Shown: piece after piece, positions 1 to 9,183 of the stretch
Position numbering within the stretch: the stretch's first letter is position 1
Layout of the letters: each line of letters starts with the position of its first letter
NCBI RefSeq assembly: GCF_023509525.1
Contig: NZ_JAKNCJ010000008.1
Location: 1-64,000 of the forward strand
Reading direction: 5' to 3'
Length of the DNA: 64,000 nucleotides
DNA from: Brachybacterium equifaecis
GTDB lineage: Bacteria > Actinomycetota > Actinomycetes > Actinomycetales > Dermabacteraceae
Notes under the pieces: generated by a model
Told to the model about the DNA's origin: nothing
Databases searched by the model: none
Seen by the model: only the letters and a program-made list of their open reading frames with translations
Made by a program: the position numbers and the translations under genes

Positions 1-1
1 G

Positions 2-298
2 GCGTGGGACCAGGGCAGCGAGATGGCCCAGCACGCGAAGGTCTCCCTGGCCACGGCGATGCCGGTCTACTTCGCCGATCCCCACTCGCCCTGGCAGAGG
101 CCCAGCAACGAGAACACGAACCGACTCTACCGGGAGTACCTGCCCAAGGGCACGGTGATCCCCGATCACCAGCCCTACCTCACCACCATCGCCGAGGAGA
201 TCAACAATCGACCCCGCCGCCGACTGGGCTATCTCACGCCCACCGAGGCATTCGCACGACTGCTCGCCGGCGAGCCCCATGTTGCTTCGACGCCTTGA
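2..298 (+). pseudogene. IS30-like transposase, C-terminal end (cut by window edge)
   Basis: This is the last ~98 residues of an integrase-core (DDE) transposase. It is open to the left window edge, so the N-terminus is not seen. Visible are WDQGSEMAQH, then DPHSPWQRPSNENTNRL with the catalytic-core Glu region typical of IS30-family enzymes, and a C-terminus ending in VASTP. In related elements the stop codon lies inside or next to the right terminal repeat, which suggests the element ends near position 300; I cannot confirm the repeat without its left partner. The frame continues directly into a HEPN-like remnant. Whether the upstream copy is intact is unknown. Family assignment is confident from the motif, activity is not. 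Confidence 0.8.
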
Positions 299-592
299 CA
301 TCGCCCTCGGCCAGACCAGGAAGCGATGTCCACGCTCGTCCCAGACATTGACCGATGGGCGCGACGGACGACGCGAGCACGCAATGATCTGGCCCACGAA
401 GGACGAACACCGAATCACACCTTCGAGGAGTTGATCGCCATCGTGGATGTCACCACTGCGGTGGTGATATTGAACCTGCTGCACGAGGTCGGGCTATCTG
501 CCGAGCGGCAGCGAGAGATCGTCAAGGAGCACCCGCAGTTGCGTGCGACAGCTCGACAAGCGAGTAGGCATCTATGCGCTCCCAATGAATGA
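299..592 (+). pseudogene. HEPN-like C-terminal fragment, probably truncated by the IS
   Basis: The reading frame continues after the transposase stop and encodes a short helical segment ending at 592. An ATG at 326 could start an 88-residue protein, but there is no good ribosome site before it. The segment contains R-N-D-L-A-H-E-G, which fits the RX4-6H motif of HEPN ribonuclease domains, followed by a predicted helix (residues ~35-55) with alternating hydrophobics. It resembles the C-terminal end of abortive-infection HEPN proteins (ApeA-like) whose N-terminus has been lost, most simply because the adjacent IS30-like element inserted there. I see no second defence gene nearby. It could also be an intact small protein; I think that less likely. 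Confidence 0.5.
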
Positions 593-684
593 TATTGACC
601 TCGCCGACGACACAAGATTGAGGCTCGTCGCGCATGTCAAGCGATAGCGCTAGCCACATCAACAGCCGGTCGATTCATCTTTCC

Positions 685-981
685 TCACGGCCTCCGCGTC
701 TTCGCCCACACCGTGCCCCGGTGAACTCCGTACCGGCGTGCCAGCGTCTTCACGCTGACACCGTCGGCGCGGGCTGTTCGCATAACGTCGACTTCGGTGT
801 CAGTGAGACGTGTTCGAGGTCGTTTCTTTGGTTCCGCCGACGCGCCGATCAGAGGGTCGTCGACCTCGCCCTCGGGCTCGGCATCCCCACGAGTGCTTAG
901 ATTCCACGCGGAAACCAGCCTCTCAACCCGTGGTCGCCTGTTCCCGCAACACTCCATTGCCTCCACCATGTCTCGGAGCAT
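685..981 (-). CDS. small helix-turn-helix protein or recombinase remnant
   Basis: A 98-residue ORF whose C-terminal half carries a clear helix-turn-helix: RTRLTDTEVDVMRTARADG followed by VSVKTLARRYGVHRGTVW. This is the form of the DNA-binding tail seen in serine recombinases and some transposases. The N-terminal half (residues 1-55) matches nothing I know and is rich in charged residues. There are two in-frame ATGs (981 and 969) and no strong ribosome site. With the IS30 and HEPN fragments next door, it is most likely a leftover of a larger mobile-element protein; a free-standing small regulator is the alternative. Confidence 0.4.
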   Translation of the reverse strand: MLRDMVEAMECCGNRRPRVERLVSAWNLSTRGDAEPEGEVDDPLIGASAEPKKRPRTRLTDTEVDVMRTARADGVSVKTLARRYGVHRGTVWAKTRRP

Positions 982-1006
982 CCTCGCGCACAGCCCGCGC
1001 GGGCGA

Positions 1007-2652
<1,646 letters not shown>

Positions 2653-2662
2653 GAGAGATCCC

Positions 2663-3133
2663 GTGGACCTGACGTCCCTCTACACCGACATCGTGTTCGA
2701 GCACGACAAGCGGCCGCTCCACGCCGGGCTGCGCGAGCCGTTCACCGCAGAGGTGCACCACGTGAACCCGACCTGCGGCGATGAGATCACCCTGCGCCTC
2801 CACCTCGACACCGCCGGCACGCAGCCGCGGGTGGAGGACATCTCCTATGACGCGGCGGGATGCGCGATGAGCCGCGCCTCGGCCTCGATCATGGCCGATC
2901 TCCTCATCGGCCGCAGCGTCGAGGAGGCGGCGGCGACCGCCGCGCACATGGAGCAGGTGATGCACGCTCGCGGCCGCGAGGCGGGCGACGAGGACGTGAT
3001 CGGGGATGGAGTGGCGCTCGTCGGAGCGGCGAAGTTCCCGAACCGCGTCAAGTGCGTGCTGATGTCGTGGAAGGCCTACCAGGCCGCTCTGCTCGAGGCG
3101 CGCACGCTCGGTCTCGCAGGGGGCGCGGCATGA
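2663..3133 (+). CDS. sufU: SufU iron-sulfur assembly sulfur-transfer protein
   Basis: A NifU/IscU-like protein of 156 residues. The three conserved cysteines are C38 (NPTCGDE), C67 (GCAMSRASAS) and C131 (RVKCVLMSW), with D40 as the fourth ligand. The ~18-residue insertion between the second and third cysteine marks the SufU branch, which in Bacillus binds zinc and accepts the persulfide from SufS rather than acting as a scaffold. The start is GTG at 2663, 10 nt after sufS. The last bases overlap the start of the next gene (ATGA), so sufS-sufU-nif3 form one transcription unit. Confidence 0.93.
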   Translation: MDLTSLYTDIVFEHDKRPLHAGLREPFTAEVHHVNPTCGDEITLRLHLDTAGTQPRVEDISYDAAGCAMSRASASIMADLLIGRSVEEAAATAAHMEQVMHARGREAGDEDVIGDGVALVGAAKFPNRVKCVLMSWKAYQAALLEARTLGLAGGAA

Positions 3134-4083
3134 GCCCCCGCCACCGCGGCACCGACGCCGGCTCCGATTCCCGCACGCAGTCCCGCAGCGAGGGCGCCGG
3201 TCCCCGCGGGAAGGACGCCCCCGAGCCGACGCTCGCCGACGTGTTGGAGGTCCTGGAGGGCGCATACCCGCTGGACTGGGCCGAGGACTGGGACCGCGCA
3301 GGTCTCGTGCTCGGGGACCGCAGCGCGACGGTGCGGAAGATCCTGCTGGCCGTGGATCCGACGATCGCCGTGGCCGACGAGGCCGTCGAGGCGGGCGCGG
3401 ATCTCCTGATCACCCACCACCCGCTGCTGATGAAGGGGGCGAGCTTCCTCCCGGAGGACTCGGGCAAGGGAGCAGTCGTAGGCCGTCTGCTGCGCGCGGG
3501 CACCGCCCTGTGGTGCGGCCACACGAACGTGGACCGCTCGAGCCTCGGCACCGTCGGGGCGTGGGTGAGCGCGCTCAGCCTGCGCAGTGTCGCGCCGCTG
3601 CGGCCCGCGGACGGTCGCGACGCAGACGGCGATGAGGGCGAGGACAGCCGGCACGGCTCCCGGCTCATCGGTCTCGGCGCCACCGGCATGCTGCGCCGCT
3701 CCACGACGGTGCGCCAGCTCGCCGAGCGGATCTCGACGCTCGTGCCCGCCACCGCCCAGGGCATCCGCTTCACCGGGGATCCCGAGCGGAAGGTCCGACG
3801 GGTCGCGCTCTGCCCCGGAGCCGGAGACTCCTTCCTCGACCTCGCCGCGGAATCCGGCGCCGACGTCTACATCACCTCTGACCTGCGCCATCACCCGGCG
3901 CTCGAGCACCTCGAGAGCAGGGCCGACGCCCGCGCCGTGCCCGCGCTGATCGACGTGGCCCACAGCGCGAGCGAAGCGCTCTGGCTGCCGCTCGCCAAGG
4001 AGCTCCTGGAGGCGGCCCTGCCGCACCTCGAGGTGAGGACGAGCGAGATCCCGACCGATCCGTGGAGCGGGCGCGTCGACTGA
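3130..4083 (+). CDS. Nif3-like dinuclear metal-centre protein
   Basis: A member of the Nif3/YbgI/DUF34 family (317 residues), which forms hexameric rings with a two-metal centre; the true substrate is unsettled, although the family is often labelled GTP cyclohydrolase 1 type 2. Metal ligands are visible in THHPLL, GHTNVD and near the C-terminus in DVAHSASE. The start at 3130 is chosen because ATG overlaps the sufU stop; the open frame runs further upstream inside sufU but has no homology there. A hydrophilic N-terminal tail (residues 1-37) and an acidic loop (DADGDEGEDSRH) are poorly conserved additions. Co-transcription with sufS-sufU suggests, but does not prove, a link to metal or sulfur metabolism. 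Confidence 0.85.
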   Translation: MSPRHRGTDAGSDSRTQSRSEGAGPRGKDAPEPTLADVLEVLEGAYPLDWAEDWDRAGLVLGDRSATVRKILLAVDPTIAVADEAVEAGADLLITHHPLLMKGASFLPEDSGKGAVVGRLLRAGTALWCGHTNVDRSSLGTVGAWVSALSLRSVAPLRPADGRDADGDEGEDSRHGSRLIGLGATGMLRRSTTVRQLAERISTLVPATAQGIRFTGDPERKVRRVALCPGAGDSFLDLAAESGADVYITSDLRHHPALEHLESRADARAVPALIDVAHSASEALWLPLAKELLEAALPHLEVRTSEIPTDPWSGRVD

Positions 4084-4155
4084 TCCCTGTCGAGGCCTCG
4101 CCGACCGCTGCCGAAGGCCCGGGCCAGCGCCCGGTGTCCAGGAGGTGCCCCGCCG

Positions 4156-4935
4156 TCAATCCGCGCGATCGACCATGACCAGGCGATCGCCCTCGAGCTC
4201 CACGCCGAGCTCTCCCGCGAAGACCTCCTGCAGGAGGCCGAGGAGGGCGTCTGCGTCCGGGAGCGGGCGCTGATCCTGCAGCAGCGCCCGCGTCACCCAG
4301 CCGCGGCAGCGCTTCGCATCGTGGGAGATCACCTTCCGCACCCCGCCCCGCTCCTGGACGGGCGAGACCTCGAGCACGCGCACCCCGGACCCCGACCGCA
4401 GCGGCATCATCGCCCGGTAGGCGCCGGAGCGGCAGTCGAGCACCAGGGGAGTAGGTGAGGCCGCAGTCTCTGCGAGCAGGGCGGCGCCGATCGGATCGAG
4501 CCGCCGGCGCCACCAGGCCCCCGCCTTCCCCAGGCGATGCACCTGCGAATCGGCGGAGAGGCGGTACGCAGGGATGCGGTCGTGCTGCGCGTCGACCACT
4601 CCGAGCAGCGCGCTCTGGATCAGCACCCGTCGATCCGGGCTCGGCAGGGCTGAGGAATCGAGCTGGTCGTACAGCACCCCCGAGTACACCTCCAGGGCGG
4701 GCACGGCAGGCTCGTGCTCGAGCTGCGCCATCCGCGCGACGAGCTCAGGCGCCGAGGCGGGGACCCCGAGCCGCGCGGCGGCCGAGGCGCTCCGCGCTGT
4801 CGCGCCCGCCGCGCGCAGCATCGTCCCCCGCGCCGCGTGCAAGGACGGGAAGGACAGCAGCTCCGGATCGAACCCGGCTGCACAGGAGGGATCCGGACGG
4901 GTCTTGGACTCCGAGGGCGGCAGGAGGATCAGCAC
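4156..4935 (-). CDS. yaaA: YaaA-family peroxide-stress protein
   Basis: A 259-residue member of the YaaA/DUF328 family. In E. coli YaaA limits free iron during peroxide stress; YaaA is a DNA-binding protein with a positively charged cleft. The signature LILLPPSESKT opens the protein, and the C-terminal half holds VISHDAKRCRGWVTR, the family's conserved K-x-x-R-G segment. The start is GTG at 4935. It converges with the Nif3 gene and is divergent from rnpB. Function in this organism is taken from the family only. Confidence 0.85.
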   Translation of the reverse strand: MLILLPPSESKTRPDPSCAAGFDPELLSFPSLHAARGTMLRAAGATARSASAAARLGVPASAPELVARMAQLEHEPAVPALEVYSGVLYDQLDSSALPSPDRRVLIQSALLGVVDAQHDRIPAYRLSADSQVHRLGKAGAWWRRRLDPIGAALLAETAASPTPLVLDCRSGAYRAMMPLRSGSGVRVLEVSPVQERGGVRKVISHDAKRCRGWVTRALLQDQRPLPDADALLGLLQEVFAGELGVELEGDRLVMVDRAD

Positions 4936-4982
4936 GCGGGGGCTCCGTTCATCGCAGGCGGCGCAGGCATCTCAGGGGGCGG

Positions 4983-4988
4983 TAGGAT
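4983..4988 (+). promoter_or_regulatory. -10 box of rnpB
   Basis: TAGGAT ends five bases before the inferred first base of the RNase P RNA, the right distance for a -10 hexamer. No convincing -35 is seen at 16-18 nt upstream. Confidence 0.5.
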
Positions 4989-4993
4989 CGCTG

Positions 4994-5365
4994 GCGGACC
5001 AGTCGGCCGGGCAGTCGCGTCCTCGGTGCGCGAGCACCGGGGCCGAGGAAAGTCCGGGCTCCTTCCGACACGGTGGTGGGCAACACCCACCCGGAGCGAT
5101 CCGCGGGACAGTGCCACAGAGAGCAGACCGCCGCCGCTCGGCCTCGCGCCGAGGGGAGGTAAGGGTGAAAGGGTGGTGCAAGAGACCACCGCGGTTCCGG
5201 TGACGGAACCGGCACGGTAAACCCCACCGGGAGCAAGGCCAGACAGGGGGCGCTCGAGGTCGTCGGACCGAGCCCCCGGGTAGGCCGCTGGAGGTCGTCG
5301 GCAACGGCGATCCGAGATGGATGACTGCCGATCACAGAACCCGGCTTACAGGCCGGCTGGTCCGC
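4994..5365 (+). ncRNA. rnpB: RNase P RNA, bacterial type A
   Basis: The catalytic RNA that trims the 5' leader of tRNA precursors. The ends are set by the P1 helix: GCGGACCAG at 4994 pairs with CTGGTCCGC ending at 5365. Inside are the universally conserved blocks GAGGAAAGTCCGGGCTCC near 5045-5062 and, towards the 3' end, AGAACCCGGCTTACAGGCC. The core GGGTGAAAGGGTGGTGCAAG and GGTAAACCCC segments are also present. The length (~372 nt) suits an actinobacterial type A molecule. It is free-standing and followed at once by a strong hairpin shared with the convergent ppgK gene. Confidence 0.95.
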
Positions 5366-5372
5366 ACACGGC

Positions 5373-5400
5373 GAAGGCCGGCCCGAGAGGGCCGGCCTTC
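5373..5400. terminator. bidirectional hairpin between rnpB and ppgK
   Basis: Perfect 12-bp stem (GAAGGCCGGCCC, loop GAGA, GGGCCGGCCTTC). It lies 7 nt after rnpB and 6 nt after the ppgK stop on the other strand, so it can serve both. There is no U-tract. Confidence 0.8.
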
Positions 5401-5406
5401 GGCGCA

Positions 5407-6207
5407 TCACTTCTGCTTCGCGGCGGCCTTCCGCGCGCGCTTGCGCTCGGAACGGGCGAGCGCGGCGGCGCCGATGATCCCGGCATCGTTGCGCGTCTGC
5501 GCGGGGATGATCGGGGCGTTCAGCTCGAGCAGCGGCAGGAAGTGCTTGTGCTTCTTGGAGACTCCGCCGCCCACGATGAACAGATCGGGGGAGAAGAGCA
5601 GCTCGAGCAGCGCGTAGTACTCCTGCAGGCGCTCGGCCCACTGCTCCCAGTCGAGCCCCTCGCGATCGCGCGCGGAATCCGCGATGGTGGCCTCGAAGCT
5701 GACGCCTGCGCGGGGGATGTGGCCGAGCTCCGTGTTCGGGACGAGCTTCCCGTCCACGAACAGCGCGCTGCCCACGCCGGTGCCGAGCGTCGTCATCAGC
5801 ACGACGCCCTTGGTCCCCTTCCCGGCGCCGAACTCCATCTCGGCGATCCCGGCGGCATCCGCATCATTGACGACGAAGACGTCATGGCCGGTGCGCTCGG
5901 TCAGCAGGCTCGCGACGTCCGTGTCGATCCAGGACTTGTCGACGTTCGCCGCGGACTTCGCGACCCCGTGCTGGATGATCGCGGGGAAGGTCACACCGAT
6001 CGGGAGGTCGGAGCTGACGCTGAAGGCGCTGATCAGCTCTGCGACGGTGTCGGCGACGGCGTCGGGAGTGGAGGGCTGGGGCGTGGGGATGCGCAGGCGG
6101 TCGGTCGCGAGCTCTCCCGCCGCGAGGTCCACCGGCGCCCCCTTGATCCCGCTGCCGCCGATGTCGATGCCGAAGGCCTCCTTCGGCTCCTTTGCGTCCT
6201 TGCTCAT
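5407..6207 (-). CDS. ppgK: polyphosphate glucokinase (ROK family)
   Basis: Phosphorylates glucose using inorganic polyphosphate or ATP, feeding glycolysis; typical of actinobacteria. The product is 266 residues. The N-terminal phosphate loop [11 protein letters not shown], the central [13 protein letters not shown] segment and VVNDADAAG, which carries the catalytic aspartate of ROK kinases, are all present; the family's usual zinc-binding cysteines are absent, as expected for PpgK. The start at 6207 is chosen because GAGGAGAG stands just upstream; the open frame extends 27 codons further without homology. A Lys/Arg-rich tail ([15 protein letters not shown]) ends the protein. It lies downstream of map on the same strand with 88 nt between. 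Confidence 0.92.
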   Translation of the reverse strand: MSKDAKEPKEAFGIDIGGSGIKGAPVDLAAGELATDRLRIPTPQPSTPDAVADTVAELISAFSVSSDLPIGVTFPAIIQHGVAKSAANVDKSWIDTDVASLLTERTGHDVFVVNDADAAGIAEMEFGAGKGTKGVVLMTTLGTGVGSALFVDGKLVPNTELGHIPRAGVSFEATIADSARDREGLDWEQWAERLQEYYALLELLFSPDLFIVGGGVSKKHKHFLPLLELNAPIIPAQTRNDAGIIGAAALARSERKRARKAAAKQK

Positions 6208-6295
6208 GGTCTCTCCTCGGGTGGGCGCCCCGCGCTCGGGGGACGGATGAAGGGATGCTCCGCCGCGAGCGGGCGGAGAGGCGGGCACAAGTCTG

Positions 6296-7183
6296 TCAGA
6301 CGAGAGTCAGGATCTCGTAGCCGCCCTCGGTGACGACGAGGGTGTGCTCGAACTGCGCCGTGAAGGAGCGGTCCTTCGTGACGACGGTCCAGCCGTCATC
6401 CCACATCTCCCATTCCTGGGAGCCCAGGGTCACCATGGGCTCCACGGTGAACGTCATGCCCGGCTCGATGACATCCGCATAGAGCGGGGCAGAGTCGAAG
6501 TGGGGGATGATCAGCCCGTTGTGGAAGCCCTCGGCGATGCCGTGCCCGGTGTAGTCGCGGACGGACTCGTAGCCGAAGCGGCCCACGTACTTCTCGATCA
6601 CGCGCCCGATCACGTTGACTTCGCGCCCGGGCTTCCCGGCGCGGATCCCGCGCATCATCGCCTCCCGGGAGCGCTCCACAAGCTCCGCGACCCGCGGATC
6701 GACCTCGCCGATCAGGAACGTCGCGTTGGTGTCGCCGTGCACGCCGTCGAGGTGCGCGGTGACGTCGACGTTGAGGATGTCCCCCTCCTCCATGACCGTG
6801 GAGTCGGGGATGCCGTGGCAGATGACCTCGTTAAGGCTCGTGCAGCACGACTTCGGGAAGCCCAAGTAGCCGAGCGGCGAGGGGTAGGCGCCGTTCTCGA
6901 TGAGCACCTGGTGGACGACCGCGTCGATGTCATCCGTGGTCGCTCCCGGAACTGCTGCGCGGCCCGCGGCCTCGAGAGCGAGAGCGGCGATGCGGGAGGC
7001 GGTGCGCACCCGCGCGATGATCTCGGGGCTCTGGACGTGCGGACCGGAGTCCGAGACCGCCACGTCCTTGCCCACGTACTCCGGCCGAGGGATCGACGCG
7101 GGCACGCTGCGCGAGGGACCGATCGCGCCGGGGGTGAGCACGGCGCGGCGCTCGGGTCGCAGGAAGGGCTGATCTACGCTCAT
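6296..7183 (-). CDS. map: type I methionine aminopeptidase
   Basis: Removes the initiator methionine from new proteins. The 295-residue product carries the metal ligands of the pita-bread fold: two Asp in [17 protein letters not shown], His in DYTGHGI, and Glu in VEPM and FEHTLVV. An N-terminal extension of ~45 residues with [10 protein letters not shown] is the form seen in the longer actinobacterial MetAPs. The start is ATG at 7183; a possible -10-like GACACT lies 7 nt upstream at 7191-7196, and no ribosome site is evident. Divergent from the SPOR-like small gene. Confidence 0.95.
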   Translation of the reverse strand: MSVDQPFLRPERRAVLTPGAIGPSRSVPASIPRPEYVGKDVAVSDSGPHVQSPEIIARVRTASRIAALALEAAGRAAVPGATTDDIDAVVHQVLIENGAYPSPLGYLGFPKSCCTSLNEVICHGIPDSTVMEEGDILNVDVTAHLDGVHGDTNATFLIGEVDPRVAELVERSREAMMRGIRAGKPGREVNVIGRVIEKYVGRFGYESVRDYTGHGIAEGFHNGLIIPHFDSAPLYADVIEPGMTFTVEPMVTLGSQEWEMWDDGWTVVTKDRSFTAQFEHTLVVTEGGYEILTLV

Positions 7184-7241
7184 GCTGTTCAGTGTCTCAC
7201 CGCCCTGGTGGGACGCGCGTCCAGCACTGCAGGAGATGACG

Positions 7242-7421
7242 ATGAGCGAGTTCTACTACAACGTGGACACCGGCCAGGTCGAAGAGGGCAAGCAGTCCTC
7301 GGGCATGGAGCTGATGGGCCCGTACCCGACGCGCGAGGCGGCGCAGCAGGCGCTGTCCACCGCCGAGAAGCGCAACGAGGCGTGGGACCGCGAGGACGAG
7401 GACTGGGACGAGGAGGCCTGA
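7242..7421 (+). CDS. small SPOR-like protein
   Basis: A 59-residue acidic protein of the short actinobacterial type often annotated as SPOR domain-containing: [18 protein letters not shown], then [13 protein letters not shown], the segment that resembles a SPOR repeat, and a very acidic tail ([11 protein letters not shown]). The ATG at 7242 is chosen over the one at 7236 because AGGAGA at 7231-7236 gives a proper spacing only for the second. Its role is unknown; SPOR domains usually bind denuded peptidoglycan, but this protein has no export signal, so that function cannot be assumed. Confidence 0.75.
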   Translation: MSEFYYNVDTGQVEEGKQSSGMELMGPYPTREAAQQALSTAEKRNEAWDREDEDWDEEA

Positions 7422-7445
7422 GGCCCCGCGCCTTCCCGATGCGAA

Positions 7446-7477
7446 GAGGCGCCCTTCCCGGCCGGGAAGGGCGCCTC
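7446..7477. terminator. bidirectional hairpin between the SPOR-like gene and panB
   Basis: A 32-nt perfect palindrome, GAGGCGCCCTTCCC and its complement around a four-base loop, lying between two convergent genes. No U-tract follows on either strand. Confidence 0.85.
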
Positions 7478-7509
7478 ACTGCATCACCGGTCCGATCCGG
7501 CAGGAGAGA

Positions 7510-8376
7510 TCACTCGAAGGAGTGCTCCGGACCGGGGTAGATGCCGGCCTCCACGCTCGCGCGGTAGTCCGCAGCCGCCCGGCCGAGCTCGCCCCGCAGA
7601 TCGGCGAAGGTGCGCACGAACTTCCCTTCGAAGCCCGACAGGCCCGCCATGTCCGCCCAGACGAGCACCTGCCCGTCGCAGTCGCGTCCGGCGCCGATGC
7701 CGATCGTGGGCACGTGGGTGATCTCCGTGATCCGGGCGGCCAGGGCGGCGGGGACCAGCTCCAGCACGATCGCGAACGCTCCCGCGTCCTGCAGGGCCTG
7801 CGCGTCCTCGGCCAGGCGGTCGGCCGCCGCGTGATCGCGACCCTGGACGCGATGACCGGAGAGCGCGTTGACGGACTGCGGGGTGAAGCCGAGGTGGCCC
7901 ATCACCGGGACGCCGGCGTCCACCAGAGCGCGCACCCGGTCGGCGTAGACGGCGCCGCCCTCGAGCTTCACGGCCTCCGCGCCCGCGCGCAGCAGCTCGA
8001 TGCCGTGGCGCACAGTCTCCTCGACCGAGACCTGGTACGACCCGAACGCGAGATCGGCGACGATGAGAGGCCGGTGCACGGAGCGGGCGACCGCGCCGGT
8101 GAAGGTCAGCATGTCCTGGTGGGTCGTGTGGACGGTCGAGGAGTAGCCGAGGACGGTCGTGCCGACGGAATCGCCCACCAGCAGGACGTCGATCCCCGCC
8201 TCCTCGAACACTTTCGCCGTCATCGCGTCGTACGCGGTGAGCATCGCGAACGGACGGCGCGCGCCCTTGGCCTCCTGGAGGTGGCGGATGCGCACCTTCG
8301 CGGGCCGGGAGTCTGCGGTCTCATGGGCCGCAGGAACCGCGGGGAAAGCGCCGGTGCGGAGCGACGGAGTGTTCAC
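7510..8376 (-). CDS. panB: ketopantoate hydroxymethyltransferase
   Basis: Catalyses the first committed step of pantothenate synthesis: 3-methyl-2-oxobutanoate plus 5,10-methylene-THF to ketopantoate. The product is 288 residues. Family motifs are LTAYDAMTAKVFEEAG, VGDSVGTTVLGY (metal-binding Asp), VKLEGG and IGIGAGRDCDGQVLV. The GTG start at 8376 is supported by AAGGAC upstream on the minus strand; the much longer open frame to 11025 is only antisense to glnA2 and glnE. panC and panD are not adjacent. panB close to glnA2-glnE is also the M. tuberculosis arrangement. Confidence 0.95.
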   Translation of the reverse strand: MNTPSLRTGAFPAVPAAHETADSRPAKVRIRHLQEAKGARRPFAMLTAYDAMTAKVFEEAGIDVLLVGDSVGTTVLGYSSTVHTTHQDMLTFTGAVARSVHRPLIVADLAFGSYQVSVEETVRHGIELLRAGAEAVKLEGGAVYADRVRALVDAGVPVMGHLGFTPQSVNALSGHRVQGRDHAAADRLAEDAQALQDAGAFAIVLELVPAALAARITEITHVPTIGIGAGRDCDGQVLVWADMAGLSGFEGKFVRTFADLRGELGRAAADYRASVEAGIYPGPEHSFE

Positions 8377-8523
8377 GGAGAGTCCTTGAGGTCGATGAGG
8401 ATGGCAGTGCGCCCAGCGTAATGGGGCCCGGGCGGCGCACAGCAGTGGTGTAGCGTCGGCAGTGTCCGGCATGTCGCTCTCCGCAGCGCCGTGCCCCGTG
8501 CAGTCCTGATGAAAGGCCCAGCG

Positions 8524-9093
8524 ATGAACGCTCGTCCCCGCACTCTCGGCCGCACAGCGGCCCTGGCCGCTTCCGGCCTCGCCCTCACGCTCGCGCTCGC
8601 CGGCTGCGGCGGCTCCGGCACCGACGCCGCGCCGTCCTCCGAGGCCGCGACCGCATCGGCCGCCGCCTCGAGCGAGGCTGCGACCACGGAGGCCGCGACC
8701 ACTGAGGCCGCCACCACCGAGGCGGAGACGACCGAAGCGGCAGCCCCTGCCGAGGTCACCGAGGCGGACCTCGCCACTGCCGAGCAGCGCTACATCGATT
8801 TCGTGAACGCGCTCGCGAACAAGGATGCGAACGCCGCCTGCGGCTTCATGATGGATCCCACGACGAACGAGCCGGTCAGCGGCGCCACCCAGGCCGTCTG
8901 CGCCTCGGCGCTCGAGTCGGACGGCATCATGGACCAGTTCACGCCGGAGATCGCGGGCGTGTTCACCACCGATCTGCTCGAGGCGAAGCCTGCGGCGAAC
9001 GGCACGATCGACGTCACCGCGAACGGCGATTCGCTCGGAGTGTTCACCAAGGCCGGCGACGGCCAGTGGTACATGCTCGCACCCCAGGGCTGA
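8524..9093 (+). CDS. secreted lipoprotein with EAATT repeats, function unknown
   Basis: A 189-residue protein with a lipoprotein signal peptide: basic MNARPRTLGR, a hydrophobic stretch, and lipobox LALAGC (Cys ~27). An unstructured Ala/Thr/Glu linker built from a 15-nt tandem repeat follows, then a small globular domain from ~residue 80 (ATAEQRYIDFVNALANKD) with cysteines in AACGFMM and AVCASAL that could form one disulfide. The domain looks like the NTF2/DUF4878-type fold common in actinobacterial lipoproteins, an inference only. ATG 8524 is preferred to 8491 because it gives the compact signal peptide. Confidence 0.75.
   Translation: MNARPRTLGRTAALAASGLALTLALAGCGGSGTDAAPSSEAATASAAASSEAATTEAATTEAATTEAETTEAAAPAEVTEADLATAEQRYIDFVNALANKDANAACGFMMDPTTNEPVSGATQAVCASALESDGIMDQFTPEIAGVFTTDLLEAKPAANGTIDVTANGDSLGVFTKAGDGQWYMLAPQG
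8674..8733 (+). repeat. 15-nt tandem repeat, 4 copies, in the lipoprotein linker
   Basis: Four in-frame units related to GAGGCCGCGACCACG at 8674, 8689, 8704 and 8719, the last one diverged. They encode EAATT x3 and EAETT. Copy number is likely to vary between strains. Confidence 0.8.
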
Positions 9094-9171
9094 GCACCGC
9101 TCCTCCACGGCCCGTCCTGCGCACTGCGCGGGGCGGGCCGCCGCGCATCCTGGAACGTCGGCTCGATGCGG

Positions 9172-9177
9172 CAGACT
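9172..9177 (+). promoter_or_regulatory. -10 box for leaderless glnA2 mRNA
   Basis: CAGACT ends 6 nt before the ATG at 9184, and there is no Shine-Dalgarno. Confidence 0.45.
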
Positions 9178-9183
9178 GGGCGC

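Noticed and set aside
2860-3129. Upstream extension of the Nif3 gene inside sufU
   Set aside because: It is a shifted-frame Arg/Gly-rich reading of sufU with no homology; the ATGA overlap at 3130 gives a natural start.
4119-4134. Hairpin between nif3 and yaaA as a terminator
   Set aside because: Only 6 bp (CCGGGC/GCCCGG) in very GC-rich DNA, which can occur by chance.
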